Assembly (NCBI GenBank): GCA_016709145.1
Contig: JADJEK010000009.1
Coordinates: 186,001-250,000 of the forward strand
Length of the DNA stretch: 64,000 nt
DNA from: Planctomycetota bacterium
GTDB taxonomy: Bacteria; Planctomycetota; B15-G4; JADJEK01
Reading direction: 5' to 3'
Shown: piece after piece, positions 52,451 to 62,000 of the stretch
Numbering within the stretch: position 1 is the first letter of the stretch
Layout: every line of letters begins with the position of its first letter
The notes under the pieces: generated by a model
What the model saw: only the letters and a program-made list of their open reading frames with translations
The model's database searches: none
What the model was told of the DNA's origin: nothing
Program-made: the position numbers and the translations under genes

Positions 52451-53032
52451 ATGACCACCGTGTTGGTGCCTCTCGCGGCCGGCTGCGAGGAGATGGAAGC
52501 CGTCATCGTGATCGACGTGCTGCGACGCGCGGGCATCACCGTCGTCGTCGCCGGGCTCGAGCCCGGAACGGTCGAAGCTTCGCGCGGCGTGCGCTTCGTG
52601 CCGGACGCTTCGTTCGCCGACGTCGACGTCTCGCGTTGCGACGCGCTGGTCCTTCCGGGCGGCGGCCCCGGAACGGCCCGTCTGCGGGCGAACGTCGCCG
52701 TACGTCGCACGGTGGTGGAGTTCGTCCAAGCCGACAAACTCGTGGCCGCCGTTTGCGCCGCACCGACGGTCTTGCTCGATGCCGGCGTCCTGACCGCACG
52801 GCGCGTCACGGCGCATCCGTCGGTCCACGGCGAACTCGAGCGCGCGGGAGTCCGCGTCGAACGCTCGCAGCGCGTCGTCGCCGACGGCAACCTCGTCACG
52901 AGTCAGGGCCCAGGCACGTGCTTCGAGTTCGCGTTCGCTCTCGTGGAGCGCTTGTGCGGCGCCGCGAAGGTCGCGGAGCTGAACGCGGGGATCCTGGCGC
53001 GGATCGGGCCGAACGTAGGTCGACCCGATTGA
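52451..53032 (+). CDS. DJ-1/PfpI family protein
   Basis: The 193-residue protein has the DJ-1 fold motifs 'VPLAAGCEEMEAVIVIDVLR' with the conserved Glu, 'ALVLPGGGPGTARLR' and 'AAVCAAPTVLLDAGVL' with nucleophile Cys102, then 'LVTSQGPGTCFEFAFALVE'. Members act as glyoxalases or protein/nucleotide deglycases, or as redox sensors. The arrangement is close to YajL/DJ-1. The ATG at 52451 has CGGAG upstream. It is divergent from the helicase gene. Confidence 0.88.
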   Translation: MTTVLVPLAAGCEEMEAVIVIDVLRRAGITVVVAGLEPGTVEASRGVRFVPDASFADVDVSRCDALVLPGGGPGTARLRANVAVRRTVVEFVQADKLVAAVCAAPTVLLDAGVLTARRVTAHPSVHGELERAGVRVERSQRVVADGNLVTSQGPGTCFEFAFALVERLCGAAKVAELNAGILARIGPNVGRPD

Positions 53033-53145
53033 TCCACGAGCACTGCCGATCGACCCGGCGCGAACACGGGTGACCATTCCGGTGAGTTGACCAAGCGACC
53101 GTCAAGTCGAGCCCGGTTCGCGTCGATGCACGCGGCGGAGGTCCG

Positions 53146-53694
53146 ATGCGACTCGCGACGGCGCGATGCGATGCTTGCGGCGGCCGGTTCCTGCTCGCCC
53201 ATCTGCGGAAGATGGTCTGGGCTCGACTGTGCGCGAGTTGCGCCAAGCGCGCCACCGGCGAGGACCGTCGCGAAGAGGCGGTCGCCGCCGTGCCGTCGCG
53301 CTCCGCGTGGTCCGAGGGCGTGCACTCCGCGCTGATCGAGATCGTGCCGTACGCCAGCGTCGGTGTGGTCGCGGCGTGCGCGGACGGCGGTCTCGGAGCC
53401 TTCGCCGGCGGTGCGTCGTGGGCGTTGACGTTGACGTGGTTCGTGTTCGCGTTGCTGCGCGCTCCGTTCTCGGGCCCCGGCTTCGCACTCGAATGCGCGC
53501 TGCAGGCGCTCTGCCTGTGGGTCGCGGGGCGCGGTGAACTGCCGGGCGTCGCGACCGTCGACCTGCCGCTCGCAGCCGGGTTCTTCGTCACGTTGATCGG
53601 CCGCACGTTGTGGTTCGGCGTCCATCTCGCCGGCCTCGCCCACGACGACGGCGAGTTCCTCGACGGCGCCGGTCCGCCGTTGCCGCGCGCGTGA
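53146..53694 (+). CDS. zinc-ribbon membrane protein of unknown function
   Basis: The 182-residue protein has two CxxC pairs (C8/C11 and C29/C32) that could form a zinc ribbon. After a short linker there are about three or four hydrophobic segments ('ASVGVVAACADGGLGAFAGG', 'ASWALTLTWFVFALL', 'FALECALQALCLWVAG', 'AAGFFVTLIGRTLWFGVHLA'). No family is recognised. It lies between the DJ-1 gene and enolase with its own spacing on both sides. Confidence 0.6.
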   Translation: MRLATARCDACGGRFLLAHLRKMVWARLCASCAKRATGEDRREEAVAAVPSRSAWSEGVHSALIEIVPYASVGVVAACADGGLGAFAGGASWALTLTWFVFALLRAPFSGPGFALECALQALCLWVAGRGELPGVATVDLPLAAGFFVTLIGRTLWFGVHLAGLAHDDGEFLDGAGPPLPRA

Positions 53695-53864
53695 CGCGTG
53701 GCCGGTCGCGCAACTCGATCCCGGCCCGCTGCGACTCGCACGCGCCGTTCGCGCGGCGTGGCATGACGTCGCGGTGACGCGCCGCGTGCTTGCCTGGCCC
53801 GGATGCGGGCGGTTCAATCCGCCGCTTCCCCTGGGTCCCGTTCGAATCCGTTCCGGAGGTCTCC

Positions 53865-55187
53865 ATGCCGCTCATCGACGTCGTCCACGCTCGTGAGATC
53901 CTCGATTCGCGCGGCAACCCGACCGTCGAGGCCGAGGTGTTGCTCGAGGACGGGTCGGCCGGTCAGGCCGCGGTCCCGTCGGGCGCGTCGACCGGAACGC
54001 ACGAAGCCGTCGAGTTGCGGGACGGCGACAAGAACCGCTACCTCGGCAAGGGCACGACGAAGGCCGTCGCCAACGTCAACGGCCCGATCGCCCGCGCGTT
54101 GATGGGGCAGGAAGCTCTCGATCAGGGTGCGATCGACCGCCTCCTGCTCGAACTCGACGGGACCCCGAACAAGAAGAAGCTCGGCGCGAACGCGATCCTC
54201 GCGGTTTCGTGCGCGGTCGCGAAGGCCGCCGCGTCCGCGTCGGGATTGCCGCTGTGGCGATACCTCGGCGGCGCCGGAGCGCGCGTCCTACCGCTGCCGA
54301 TGATGAACATCGTCAACGGCGGCGCGCACGCCGACAACAACGTCGACCTGCAGGAGTTCATGATCCAACCGGTCGGCGCGCGCTCGTTCGCGGAAGGGCT
54401 GCGTTGGGGCGCGGAGATCTTCCACGCGTTGAAGAGCGTGCTGAAGAAGAAGGGCCTCGCGACCGGCGTCGGCGACGAGGGCGGGTTCGCGCCGGACCTC
54501 GGCTCGAACGAGGATGCGATCACGGCGGTGCTCGACGCGATCACCGCGACCGGCCTCGTGCCCGGCAAGGACGTGACCCTCGCGCTCGACGTCGCCAGCA
54601 ACGAACTGCTCGAGCACGGCAAGTACATGGTCGACGGCAAGGCGTTGAGCGCCGAGCAGTTGGTCGACCTCTACGAACGCTGGTGCTCGCAGTACCCGAT
54701 CCTCTCGATCGAGGACGGTCTCGGTGAGGACGACTTCGCCGGGTGGAAGATCCTGACCGAACGCCTCGGCAAGAAGGTCCAACTGGTCGGCGACGACCTG
54801 TTCGTGACCAACGTCGAACGCCTGCGGATGGGCATCCGCGACGGTTTGGCGAATGCCGTGCTCGTCAAGATCAACCAGATCGGCAGCCTCTCGGAGACGT
54901 TCGAGACCATGCGCATGGCAGGCGCCGCGAACTACGCCTGCGTCGTCTCGCACCGTTCGGGCGAGACCGAGGACACCACGATCGCCGACCTCGCGGTCGC
55001 GACCGGTGCGGGCCAGATCAAGACCGGCTCGCTGTGCCGAACCGACCGCGTGTGCAAGTACAACCAGCTCCTGCGCATCGAAGAGCAGTTGGGCGCGAGC
55101 GCGGTCTACGCCGGTCCGGGCTTCCTGGCCCGTTGGCGCCCGAACGCGGCGGCGGCACGCAAGAGCGGCGCGAAGGCCAAGCGCTGA
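53865..55187 (+). CDS. eno: enolase
   Basis: The 440-residue enolase converts 2-phosphoglycerate to phosphoenolpyruvate in glycolysis. Diagnostic segments are 'AREILDSRGNPTVEAEV', 'VPSGASTGTHEAVELRD', 'NIVNGGAHADNNVDLQEFM', 'GVGDEGGFAPDL', 'LALDVASNELL', 'SIEDGLGEDDF', 'GDDLFVTN', 'VLVKINQIGSLSET' and the signature 'SHRSGETEDTTIADLAV'. The active-site residues appear intact. The tail is slightly extended and basic (KSGAKAKR). The ATG at 53865 has CGGAGGT upstream. The FtsB/DivIC-like gene follows, a common bacterial pairing. Confidence 0.97.
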   Translation: MPLIDVVHAREILDSRGNPTVEAEVLLEDGSAGQAAVPSGASTGTHEAVELRDGDKNRYLGKGTTKAVANVNGPIARALMGQEALDQGAIDRLLLELDGTPNKKKLGANAILAVSCAVAKAAASASGLPLWRYLGGAGARVLPLPMMNIVNGGAHADNNVDLQEFMIQPVGARSFAEGLRWGAEIFHALKSVLKKKGLATGVGDEGGFAPDLGSNEDAITAVLDAITATGLVPGKDVTLALDVASNELLEHGKYMVDGKALSAEQLVDLYERWCSQYPILSIEDGLGEDDFAGWKILTERLGKKVQLVGDDLFVTNVERLRMGIRDGLANAVLVKINQIGSLSETFETMRMAGAANYACVVSHRSGETEDTTIADLAVATGAGQIKTGSLCRTDRVCKYNQLLRIEEQLGASAVYAGPGFLARWRPNAAAARKSGAKAKR

Positions 55188-55210
55188 ACCGCTGAGGGTC
55201 CTGGCGCGCC

Positions 55211-55231
55211 GCGTTCGATGCGGTCGAACGC
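55211..55231. terminator. 8-bp hairpin after enolase
   Basis: GCGTTCGA and TCGAACGC (55211-55218, 55224-55231) pair around TGCGG, ~25 bases past the enolase stop. There is no T-tract; it is a possible terminator. Confidence 0.35.
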
Positions 55232-55343
55232 CATGTGCCGAGTTTCGGCGACCCACCCTGCCAAGTCAGGTCGGTGCAACTCCGTGCTTGAGTCGGCCGC
55301 GCCGGTTCTTTGAATGGGCGCGATCGGGCTTCGGAGATGTGCC

Positions 55344-55631
55344 GTGGTCGTGTTGCTCAAGCGTTATTCGGTCCTGTTCGTGCTGCTCGCGGCCGCCGTC
55401 TTCATCTTGCTCCACAGCGCGCTGCCCGCGGCGCGGCGCGGGAACGAGTTGCAGCAGCGCTATCGCGACGAGCACGAGCAGCTCGATCGACTGATGGACG
55501 AGGCCGAACGCCAGCGCGCGTTGCGCGAGGCGCTGCGTGATCGCGATGCGGCGGTCCTCGAGCGCGAACTGCAGCAGCGCTTCGTGTCGCCCGAGAATCA
55601 CCAGAACAGCGCGACGAAGATCGCGCGCTGA
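55344..55631 (+). CDS. FtsB/DivIC-like septum formation initiator protein
   Basis: The 95-residue protein has a short N-terminus, one membrane segment (SVLFVLLAAAVFILLHSALP) and a coiled coil ('NELQQRYRDEHEQLDRLMDE'). This is the layout of FtsB/DivIC division proteins, and the position after enolase fits. Sequence similarity is weak, as usual for this family. I chose GTG 55344 because GGAG at 55333-55336 is 7 bases upstream; an ATG at 55314 would add ten residues but has no ribosome-binding site. Confidence 0.65.
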   Translation: MVVLLKRYSVLFVLLAAAVFILLHSALPAARRGNELQQRYRDEHEQLDRLMDEAERQRALREALRDRDAAVLERELQQRFVSPENHQNSATKIAR

Positions 55632-55651
55632 CACTTCCGCGCAGATCCGTC

Positions 55652-57712
55652 GTGCATCGCAACCGAGTCGTCGCCGTCCTCGTCGTCGCGGTCACGCTGG
55701 CCGCGGGCAGCGCGGCGGCTCAAGTGCTCGTCCGCGAGGACACGCGGTACTCGAACTCGGCGTTCGTGCGGACCTCGGAGGAGACCGAGGGCGAACTGTT
55801 CGCGGGCGACTTGAAACTGCAAGGTGGCGACGAGAGCGCCGCGTTCTCGGCCTGGCAGCGCATCCTCGATCGCGGCGACATCGCCGCGGACGGATCGTCG
55901 GCGCTGGTGAACTTCCGCGCGCGCACGTACCTCTCCGGCAGCGAGGCCGTGGCGCGCCGACTGGCCGCATTGCCGGAGGACGCGCGCCAGCGTTACGGTT
56001 CGCGGTTCGGTGAACGTGCCGACGCAGCCGTCGTCGCTGCGCGCGACGCGCACGACGTCCTCGGGTTGTTCGACGTCGCGCGGCGCTATCCGATCACTCC
56101 CGCGGCCGTCACGGCGCTGCGGCTCGCGGCGGCGTTGTCGCTCGAGCGCGGGGACGGCGCGCAAGCGCTGCGCGCGTCGCACGCGCTGGCGACGCGAGGA
56201 GTCGCGTCGACTCTCGACGTCTTGCATCACGCACTGGCGCTCGAGCGCAACCGTGATTTCGCCGGAGTCGTGCGCCTGCGCGGCGAGACGGCGGATCGGA
56301 GCGGTGAGCCGCTCGTGGTCGCGGGCCGTGCGACGACGCTCGGAGCGCAATTGGACCTCGTGGTCGAGCGCATGGACCGACCTGCTCCGTTCGCGCTCGG
56401 CACCCGCACGCCGCAGGTGTTCGCGCAGTTGCCGTTGCGGTTCTTGCGGCGGGACGGCGACGACGATCCGCGCGGAGCGCGGCCACCCTCCTTCCAAAAC
56501 AGCGGACTGGCGCGCATCGGCGATCACGTGATCGTGTCGGCGCAGGAGGGGATCCACTCCTTCAGCGTGACGGGCGCCGATGCGCCGAAGCAAGTCGACT
56601 ACGCGGCGCTGATCGGGTTCGACGCGGAGTACGAGGAGATCGCCGACCGCTCGCTCGAGCCGGTTTCCGACGGGAGGCTCGCGTTCCTGACCGTGACGCG
56701 GCGCGTGTTGGCGTTCGCCGAACCCGCGCCGACGCATTCGTACGTGCTCGCGTTGTGTCCGGATCTGACCGTGGCCTGGCGCGTCGACGTCGATCACTCG
56801 CCCGACCTGTCGGTGTACGCGGGATTCGTGTTCGAAGGGCCGCCGGCCGTGTTCGGCGAGCTCGTGCTCGTCAGCGCGTCGCGCTTGTCGAGCGTGACCG
56901 AATGCGCGGTGTTCGCGTTCGACCGCCGCACGGGCGCGCTGCGCTGGCAACGGTTCGTCGCGTCGGCGACCGCGATCGCTCGCTACGCCGGCCGCAACCA
57001 AATGAGCACCGAGCATCGCGTTCGTCCGGCGCCCATCCTCGTCGATGGGGGCGACGCATTCTGCGTCACGAACCTCGGCGTGGTCGCGTGCCTCGATGCG
57101 CTGACCGGGACCATTCGCTGGGCGTACAAGACCAACCGCATCGACCCGCAGGACGATTCGTTCCAGCGCGACCGCTATTTCGACACCGGAGGCTGGCTGT
57201 ACGGTCGCCCGCAATTGGTCGGTTCGAAGCTGGTCGTGACGCCGGAAGACGCGCGGTTCGCCTACGTGCTCGCGCGCGAACCGTCGCGCGAGGGCTACCT
57301 CGTGCTGAACGAACCGGCGTTCAAGAGCGATCGCGACGTGCTGTTCGGTGCCGACCCATCGACCGAGACGCTGTTCTTCCTGCGCCGAACCGTGGTCGGC
57401 CCGCTGCGCGACGCGATCTCGCTGTGCGCGACGAACCTCGACGGGGTCAGCCTGTGGAGCACCGCGGAGCTCGAGGTCGAAGAACGCTCGGCCGGGCGAC
57501 CGATCGTCGCCAACGACGCGGTCTTGATGCCGACGACCAAGGGGCTCTACGGCTTCCGATCCGCGGACGGGGTGGCGTTGTTCGCGTTCGCGCCGCCCGG
57601 GGCCCTGGTGCGCGACCGGCTCGGAATGGCGTTCGGGAACCTGGCTCAGGATGGGGCGGATCTCTGGTCCGTATCTCCACGATTTGTACTGCGGATGTTG
57701 CCCAAACCCTGA
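55652..57712 (+). CDS. exported PQQ-like (BamB-type) propeller protein
   Basis: The 686-residue protein has a signal peptide (MHRNRVVAVLVVAVTLAAGSAAAQ), a helical TPR-like N-terminal third (about 50-230), and a PQQ-like beta-propeller C-terminal part with segments such as 'FAFDRRTGALRWQRF', 'CLDALTGTIRWAYKT' and 'GLYGFRSADGVALFAF'. No PQQ-enzyme active site is visible, so it is probably a protein-binding propeller. The start is GTG. It follows the FtsB/DivIC-like gene by 20 bases. The function is unknown. Confidence 0.7.
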   Translation: MHRNRVVAVLVVAVTLAAGSAAAQVLVREDTRYSNSAFVRTSEETEGELFAGDLKLQGGDESAAFSAWQRILDRGDIAADGSSALVNFRARTYLSGSEAVARRLAALPEDARQRYGSRFGERADAAVVAARDAHDVLGLFDVARRYPITPAAVTALRLAAALSLERGDGAQALRASHALATRGVASTLDVLHHALALERNRDFAGVVRLRGETADRSGEPLVVAGRATTLGAQLDLVVERMDRPAPFALGTRTPQVFAQLPLRFLRRDGDDDPRGARPPSFQNSGLARIGDHVIVSAQEGIHSFSVTGADAPKQVDYAALIGFDAEYEEIADRSLEPVSDGRLAFLTVTRRVLAFAEPAPTHSYVLALCPDLTVAWRVDVDHSPDLSVYAGFVFEGPPAVFGELVLVSASRLSSVTECAVFAFDRRTGALRWQRFVASATAIARYAGRNQMSTEHRVRPAPILVDGGDAFCVTNLGVVACLDALTGTIRWAYKTNRIDPQDDSFQRDRYFDTGGWLYGRPQLVGSKLVVTPEDARFAYVLAREPSREGYLVLNEPAFKSDRDVLFGADPSTETLFFLRRTVVGPLRDAISLCATNLDGVSLWSTAELEVEERSAGRPIVANDAVLMPTTKGLYGFRSADGVALFAFAPPGALVRDRLGMAFGNLAQDGADLWSVSPRFVLRMLPKP

Positions 57713-57821
57713 TCCGTGGGTTACTTTCCTTCGCCCAAGTCTCTCCGTGGGGCGGTCCTTCCCGGGGGTCGACCCACTCGCATCTCTCCGACTCCCCCCT
57801 GAACCCATTGACGAGGAATCC

Positions 57822-59756
57822 ATGACCCGACCCGTACCCGGCTCGCGCTTCGCGCTGGCCGCGCTCGTCCTTTGCGGTACTGCGTCCGCACAACAGCTCG
57901 TCCAGCAGGCCGGCGTCATCGCCGGGCCGACGTCGGGCGCGGCGTCGTACAACGAAGGTGTTCTCAGCTTCGACTGCGACAACGACGGTGACATCGACAT
58001 CCTGCTGCCCGCCGGCGACGGCTTCAGTGGCGCGGGTACGGCGGCCCTGCCGACGCTCGACATCAACACGGTCATCGTCAGCGGCAATCCGGTGTTCGTC
58101 AACGAAGCGGCCACGCGCTTGCCGGCGATCAATCTGATCGCGAAGGAAGCCATGGCGATCGACATCGAGAACGACGGCGACGACGATCTGTTCATCCCGC
58201 AGTCCTTCAACCGACCGCCGAAGCTGTACCTGAACAACGGCAGCGGCTTCTTCAGCGACGTCTCCGCCGCCCGCCTCCCGGCCGGCAACTTCAACTCGTA
58301 CAGCTCGTCCGCCGGCGACTTCGACAACGACGGCGATCTCGACATCACGATGGCGCACAGCGGTGGCACGTCGCAGAACGGCACCGGCGGTCAGCTTCAG
58401 TTGTGGCAGAACGACGGCGCCGGGTTCTTCTCGAACGTCACGGCGTCGAAGCTGCCGGTGATCGGCAAGACCGGACAGATGAACGTGATGTTCCTCGACA
58501 TCGACAGCGACTTCGATCTCGACATCGTCCTCGACGGCAAGTCGACGCCGCAGCACGTCTACTTGAACAACGGCGCGGGCACGTACTCGGTGGTCACGAA
58601 CCTGATCCCGGCCGGCACGGCCTCGACGTACGAGACCGACTGGGCCGACCTCGATGGTGACACCGACATCGACGGGTTCTACGTCCACCTCAGCGGGTCG
58701 AACGAAGGCACGGCGCGCAACAACCTCATCGAAAGCGGCACGCTGTCGTTCACCGGCAGCACGGCGACGATGCTCGGCGGCAACGGCTTCGACGACAACG
58801 AAGTGGCCTTCATGGACTACGACAACGACGGCGACTACGACTTGATGGTCGGTTCGCTGTCGAGCGGTCGCGAGCGCATGTACCAGAACAACGGCAACTT
58901 CACCTTCACGGCGCAGAACGTCTTCTCTGCCCAAACCGACTCGACGCTCGACCTCACGATCGCCGACTACGACAACGATGGTGACTTCGACGTCGTCACG
59001 GCGCAGGGCGAGTCGGGCAATTTCACCGACCGCTACTACCGCAACGCCGGTCCGGCCGACTCGCGTGCGCCGACGGTGGTCGCGCGCAAGGTGTCGAGTG
59101 CGGACTCCGTCGCGCCGTTCGTCGTGCTGTCGCGCGTCACCGACGCCACGCTCGACGATGGTCAACAGTGGATCGATGCGACCGTGAACTGGACCGTCAC
59201 TCCGCTGGTCGGTGCGCCGGTCGTCGGTTCGGCGCCGATGAAGTACTCGGGTGGATCGACGTACCGCGGTGTGATCGATTCCGGCCCGATGAACGACTAT
59301 CGCGCGACCGTCGCGTGGTCCGTGACCGCGGTCGATCCGGCCGGCAACAGCGTGACCAGCTCGACGCAGAACTTCATCGGCTGCGGCAAGGAGCTGTACG
59401 GCGTCGGCGCCGGTGGCGCGAACGTCCTCACGCTCGATGCGACGGGTTCGCCGCGCATCGGGTCGACGTTCTCGATCGACGTCGCGGGCGGTCAGCCGAA
59501 CGCGAGCGGCATCATGCTGCTCGGTGTCGCTCGCGTGAGCACGCCGTTCGCCGGCGGCACGCTGCTGACGTTGCCGGTGTCGGTGATCGGCGTTCCGGTC
59601 GGTCCGGCCGGCTCGGCTTCGTACCCGGCTCCGATCCCGGACGACGTGTCGCTGGTGGGCGCAACGGTCCAACTGCAGGTGATCCTCGCGGATCCTTCGC
59701 AGAGCGAGGGCGCGGCGCTGTCGAACGGCCTCGAGCTGACGATCTGCCCGAAGTGA
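57822..59756 (+). CDS. exported FG-GAP/VCBS repeat protein (tandem paralogue 1)
   Basis: The 644-residue protein has a signal peptide (MTRPVPGSRFALAALVLCGTASA) and FG-GAP/VCBS blades with calcium loops 'DNDGDIDILLP', 'ENDGDDDLFIP', 'DNDGDLDITMA', 'DSDFDLDIVLD', 'DGDTDIDGFYV', 'DNDGDYDLMVG' and 'DNDGDFDVVTA' (to about residue 410). A beta-sandwich linker follows, then the ~110-residue C-terminal module ('KELYGVGAGGANVLTLDATG' to 'GAALSNGLELTICPK') found in other secreted proteins here. It is the same length as the next paralogue. The ATG at 57822 has GAGGAA upstream. Surface adhesion or binding is inferred. Confidence 0.82.
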   Translation: MTRPVPGSRFALAALVLCGTASAQQLVQQAGVIAGPTSGAASYNEGVLSFDCDNDGDIDILLPAGDGFSGAGTAALPTLDINTVIVSGNPVFVNEAATRLPAINLIAKEAMAIDIENDGDDDLFIPQSFNRPPKLYLNNGSGFFSDVSAARLPAGNFNSYSSSAGDFDNDGDLDITMAHSGGTSQNGTGGQLQLWQNDGAGFFSNVTASKLPVIGKTGQMNVMFLDIDSDFDLDIVLDGKSTPQHVYLNNGAGTYSVVTNLIPAGTASTYETDWADLDGDTDIDGFYVHLSGSNEGTARNNLIESGTLSFTGSTATMLGGNGFDDNEVAFMDYDNDGDYDLMVGSLSSGRERMYQNNGNFTFTAQNVFSAQTDSTLDLTIADYDNDGDFDVVTAQGESGNFTDRYYRNAGPADSRAPTVVARKVSSADSVAPFVVLSRVTDATLDDGQQWIDATVNWTVTPLVGAPVVGSAPMKYSGGSTYRGVIDSGPMNDYRATVAWSVTAVDPAGNSVTSSTQNFIGCGKELYGVGAGGANVLTLDATGSPRIGSTFSIDVAGGQPNASGIMLLGVARVSTPFAGGTLLTLPVSVIGVPVGPAGSASYPAPIPDDVSLVGATVQLQVILADPSQSEGAALSNGLELTICPK

Positions 59757-59778
59757 CCTGATCCGGAGTGACAGGGAT

Positions 59779-59815
59779 GCAGGGCCGGCCGAACCCAGCG
59801 TTCGGCCGGCCCTGC
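59779..59815. terminator. perfect 15-bp hairpin after paralogue 1
   Basis: Arms 59779-59793 and 59801-59815 pair perfectly, followed by GTGTTTCTG. It is a likely terminator 22 bases after the stop. Confidence 0.65.
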
Positions 59816-59968
59816 GTGTTTCTGTGGCGGGGGCCGACTCGGGGTAGCCGACGAGCCGCGCATCGTTGCAACGTCAGGAATGGTCGAGTTCAATCCCACG
59901 TCCGCTCCGACGATCGATCGATCGGCCAGCCATCGTCGCGACAAGCCGCACCATCGCACGAGGAACTC

Positions 59969-61903
59969 ATGAACCCATCCATCCACGGCTGGCGCGTCGC
60001 GCTGGCAGCGTTTGCGATCTCCGGCCTCGCCGCCGGACAGCAGTTCCAAGAGCAGTCCGGTGTGCTCATGGCGCCGTCGGTAGGACCCGTGTCCTACAAC
60101 GAGAACGCGCTGAGTTTCGACTCGGACAACGATGGGGACATCGACCTCTTGTTGCCGGCCGGCGACGGCCTCGCCAGTGCCGGCGCGGCAACGCTCCCGA
60201 CCTACATCGTCAACACGGGCGTGGTTTCCGGCAACCCGGTGTTCTCCTACGAGTCGATCTCACGGTTGCCACCCAATACGCTCATCTGCAAAGAAGCGGT
60301 CGCGATCGACATCGAACTCGATGGGGACTTGGATCTGTTCTTGCCGCAGGCGTTCGATCGCCCCGCGATGCTGTACCGGAACAACGGCGCAGGGTTCTTC
60401 ACCAACGTGTCGGCGGCGCGCTTGCCGGGCGGCACGTTCAATGCGTTCAGCGCCGCGGCGATCGACTTCGACAACGACGGCGATCTCGACCTCACGATGG
60501 CGCACAGCGGCGGTAACACGCAGGCGGGCACGGGTGGCCAGCTCCAACTCTGGCAGAACGACGGCGCCGGCTTCTTCTCGGACGTCACCGCGGCGAAGTT
60601 GCCCGCGCTCGGCAAGACCTCGCAGATGAACGTCGCGGTCGTCGACATCGACAACGACTTCGATCTCGACATCATCCTCGATGGCCCGTCGGCGCCGCAG
60701 CACTTGTATCGAAACGACGGCAAGGGCACGTTCTCGCTCTCGACGTCTTTGCTCGCGAGCAACGGAACGACGACCTACGAGTCCGAGTGGGCCGATCTCG
60801 ACGGCGATACCGACATCGACGGCGTCTACGTGAACCTCGCAGGAAGCAGCGAATACACGCTGCGGAACCAAAAGGCCGAGTCGGGATCCCTGTTCTTCCT
60901 GGTCAGTAACCAGACGCTGCTCGGTGGCAATGGTTTCAACGACCACGAAGTGGCGTTCATGGACTACGACGACGACGGCTTCCTGGACGTGTTCGTGGGC
61001 TCGGTGACGAACACCAGTGAGCGCGTGTATCGAAACAACGGGAACTTCACGTTCACGTCGCAGAACATCTTCTCGGCGCAGACCGACACGACGCTCGACT
61101 TGACGATCGCCGACTTCGACAGCGACGGTGACTACGATGTCGTGACCGCGCAGGGTGAGTCGGGTTCCTACACCGATCGCTATTACCGCAACAGTGGTCC
61201 GGCCGACTCCAGGGTCCCCTTGTGGGGTGGGTCGAAGGTGACGCACCGGAATGCGCAAGCGCCGCTCGTCGTTCTGTCGAGCATCGTCGACTCCACGGTG
61301 GATGACGGACAGCAGTGGATCGCCGCCCAGATCGACTGGACCGTGTTCCCGACCGTCGGCGCCCCGGTCAGCGGCTCGGCGCCGCTGGACTACTCGGGCT
61401 ATCCGCTGTTCCGAGGGCTCATCGATCCCGGCGCCACGAACGACACCAAGGCGCTCGTCCAATTCACGATCACGGCGACGGACTTCGCCGGCAATCAGAG
61501 CACCAGTCCAGTGCAGTCGTTCACGACGTGCGGCAAGGATCTCTACGGCGTCGGCGTCGGCGGCGCGAACGTCTTGACTCTCGACGCCACGGGGACGCTC
61601 AGCATCGGGTCGGCGCTGACGATCGACGTGTCGGGGGGGCAACCGAACGCCAGCGGCATCATGATCATCGGCGCGTCCCGGGTGAGCACGCCGTTCTTCG
61701 GCGGCACGCTGCTCGCTTCGCCCCTGGTCGTCGTCGGATTGCCGGTCGGCCCGACCGGTTCGGCGTCGTATCCGGCGTCCTTGCCCGATGACGCGAACCT
61801 CGTCGACGCCACCGTCACGCTGCAGATGATCCTCGCGGATCCGACCCAGGCCGAAGGCGCGGCGCTGTCGAACGGGCTCGAGCTGACGATCTGCCCGAAG
61901 TGA
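59969..61903 (+). CDS. exported FG-GAP/VCBS repeat protein (tandem paralogue 2)
   Basis: The 644-residue protein is a close paralogue of the gene before it, with identical length and domain order: signal peptide (RVALAAFAISGLAAGQ), seven calcium-loop blades ('DNDGDIDLLLP', 'ELDGDLDLFLP', 'DNDGDLDLTMA', 'DNDFDLDIILD', 'DGDTDIDGVYV', 'DDDGFLDVFVG', 'DSDGDYDVVTA'), linker and the C-terminal module ending 'GAALSNGLELTICPK'. The ATG at 59969 has GAGGAA upstream. The 212-base gap with a hairpin means it probably has its own promoter. The function is as for paralogue 1. Confidence 0.82.
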   Translation: MNPSIHGWRVALAAFAISGLAAGQQFQEQSGVLMAPSVGPVSYNENALSFDSDNDGDIDLLLPAGDGLASAGAATLPTYIVNTGVVSGNPVFSYESISRLPPNTLICKEAVAIDIELDGDLDLFLPQAFDRPAMLYRNNGAGFFTNVSAARLPGGTFNAFSAAAIDFDNDGDLDLTMAHSGGNTQAGTGGQLQLWQNDGAGFFSDVTAAKLPALGKTSQMNVAVVDIDNDFDLDIILDGPSAPQHLYRNDGKGTFSLSTSLLASNGTTTYESEWADLDGDTDIDGVYVNLAGSSEYTLRNQKAESGSLFFLVSNQTLLGGNGFNDHEVAFMDYDDDGFLDVFVGSVTNTSERVYRNNGNFTFTSQNIFSAQTDTTLDLTIADFDSDGDYDVVTAQGESGSYTDRYYRNSGPADSRVPLWGGSKVTHRNAQAPLVVLSSIVDSTVDDGQQWIAAQIDWTVFPTVGAPVSGSAPLDYSGYPLFRGLIDPGATNDTKALVQFTITATDFAGNQSTSPVQSFTTCGKDLYGVGVGGANVLTLDATGTLSIGSALTIDVSGGQPNASGIMIIGASRVSTPFFGGTLLASPLVVVGLPVGPTGSASYPASLPDDANLVDATVTLQMILADPTQAEGAALSNGLELTICPK

Positions 61904-61919
61904 GCGAACCGATGCGAGG

Positions 61920-61952
61920 AGGGCCGGGCGGACCACGGGTCCGACCGGCCCT
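61920..61952. terminator. imperfect 13-bp hairpin after paralogue 2
   Basis: Arms 61920-61932 and 61940-61952 pair with one mismatch and are followed by TCGTGTTT, like the flank of the hairpin after paralogue 1. Confidence 0.5.
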
Positions 61953-62000
61953 TCGTGTTTCGTCGGCGAGCCCTTCAAACGACCCTCTCGGACTGGTGCG

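Noticed and set aside
53695..53864. Regulatory RNA before enolase
   Set aside because: A small GGCGG/CCGCC pairing exists but there is no recognisable riboswitch or conserved structure.
55598..58384. 928-codon minus-strand frame
   Set aside because: Runs antisense to two signal-peptide-bearing genes and has shadow-type composition.
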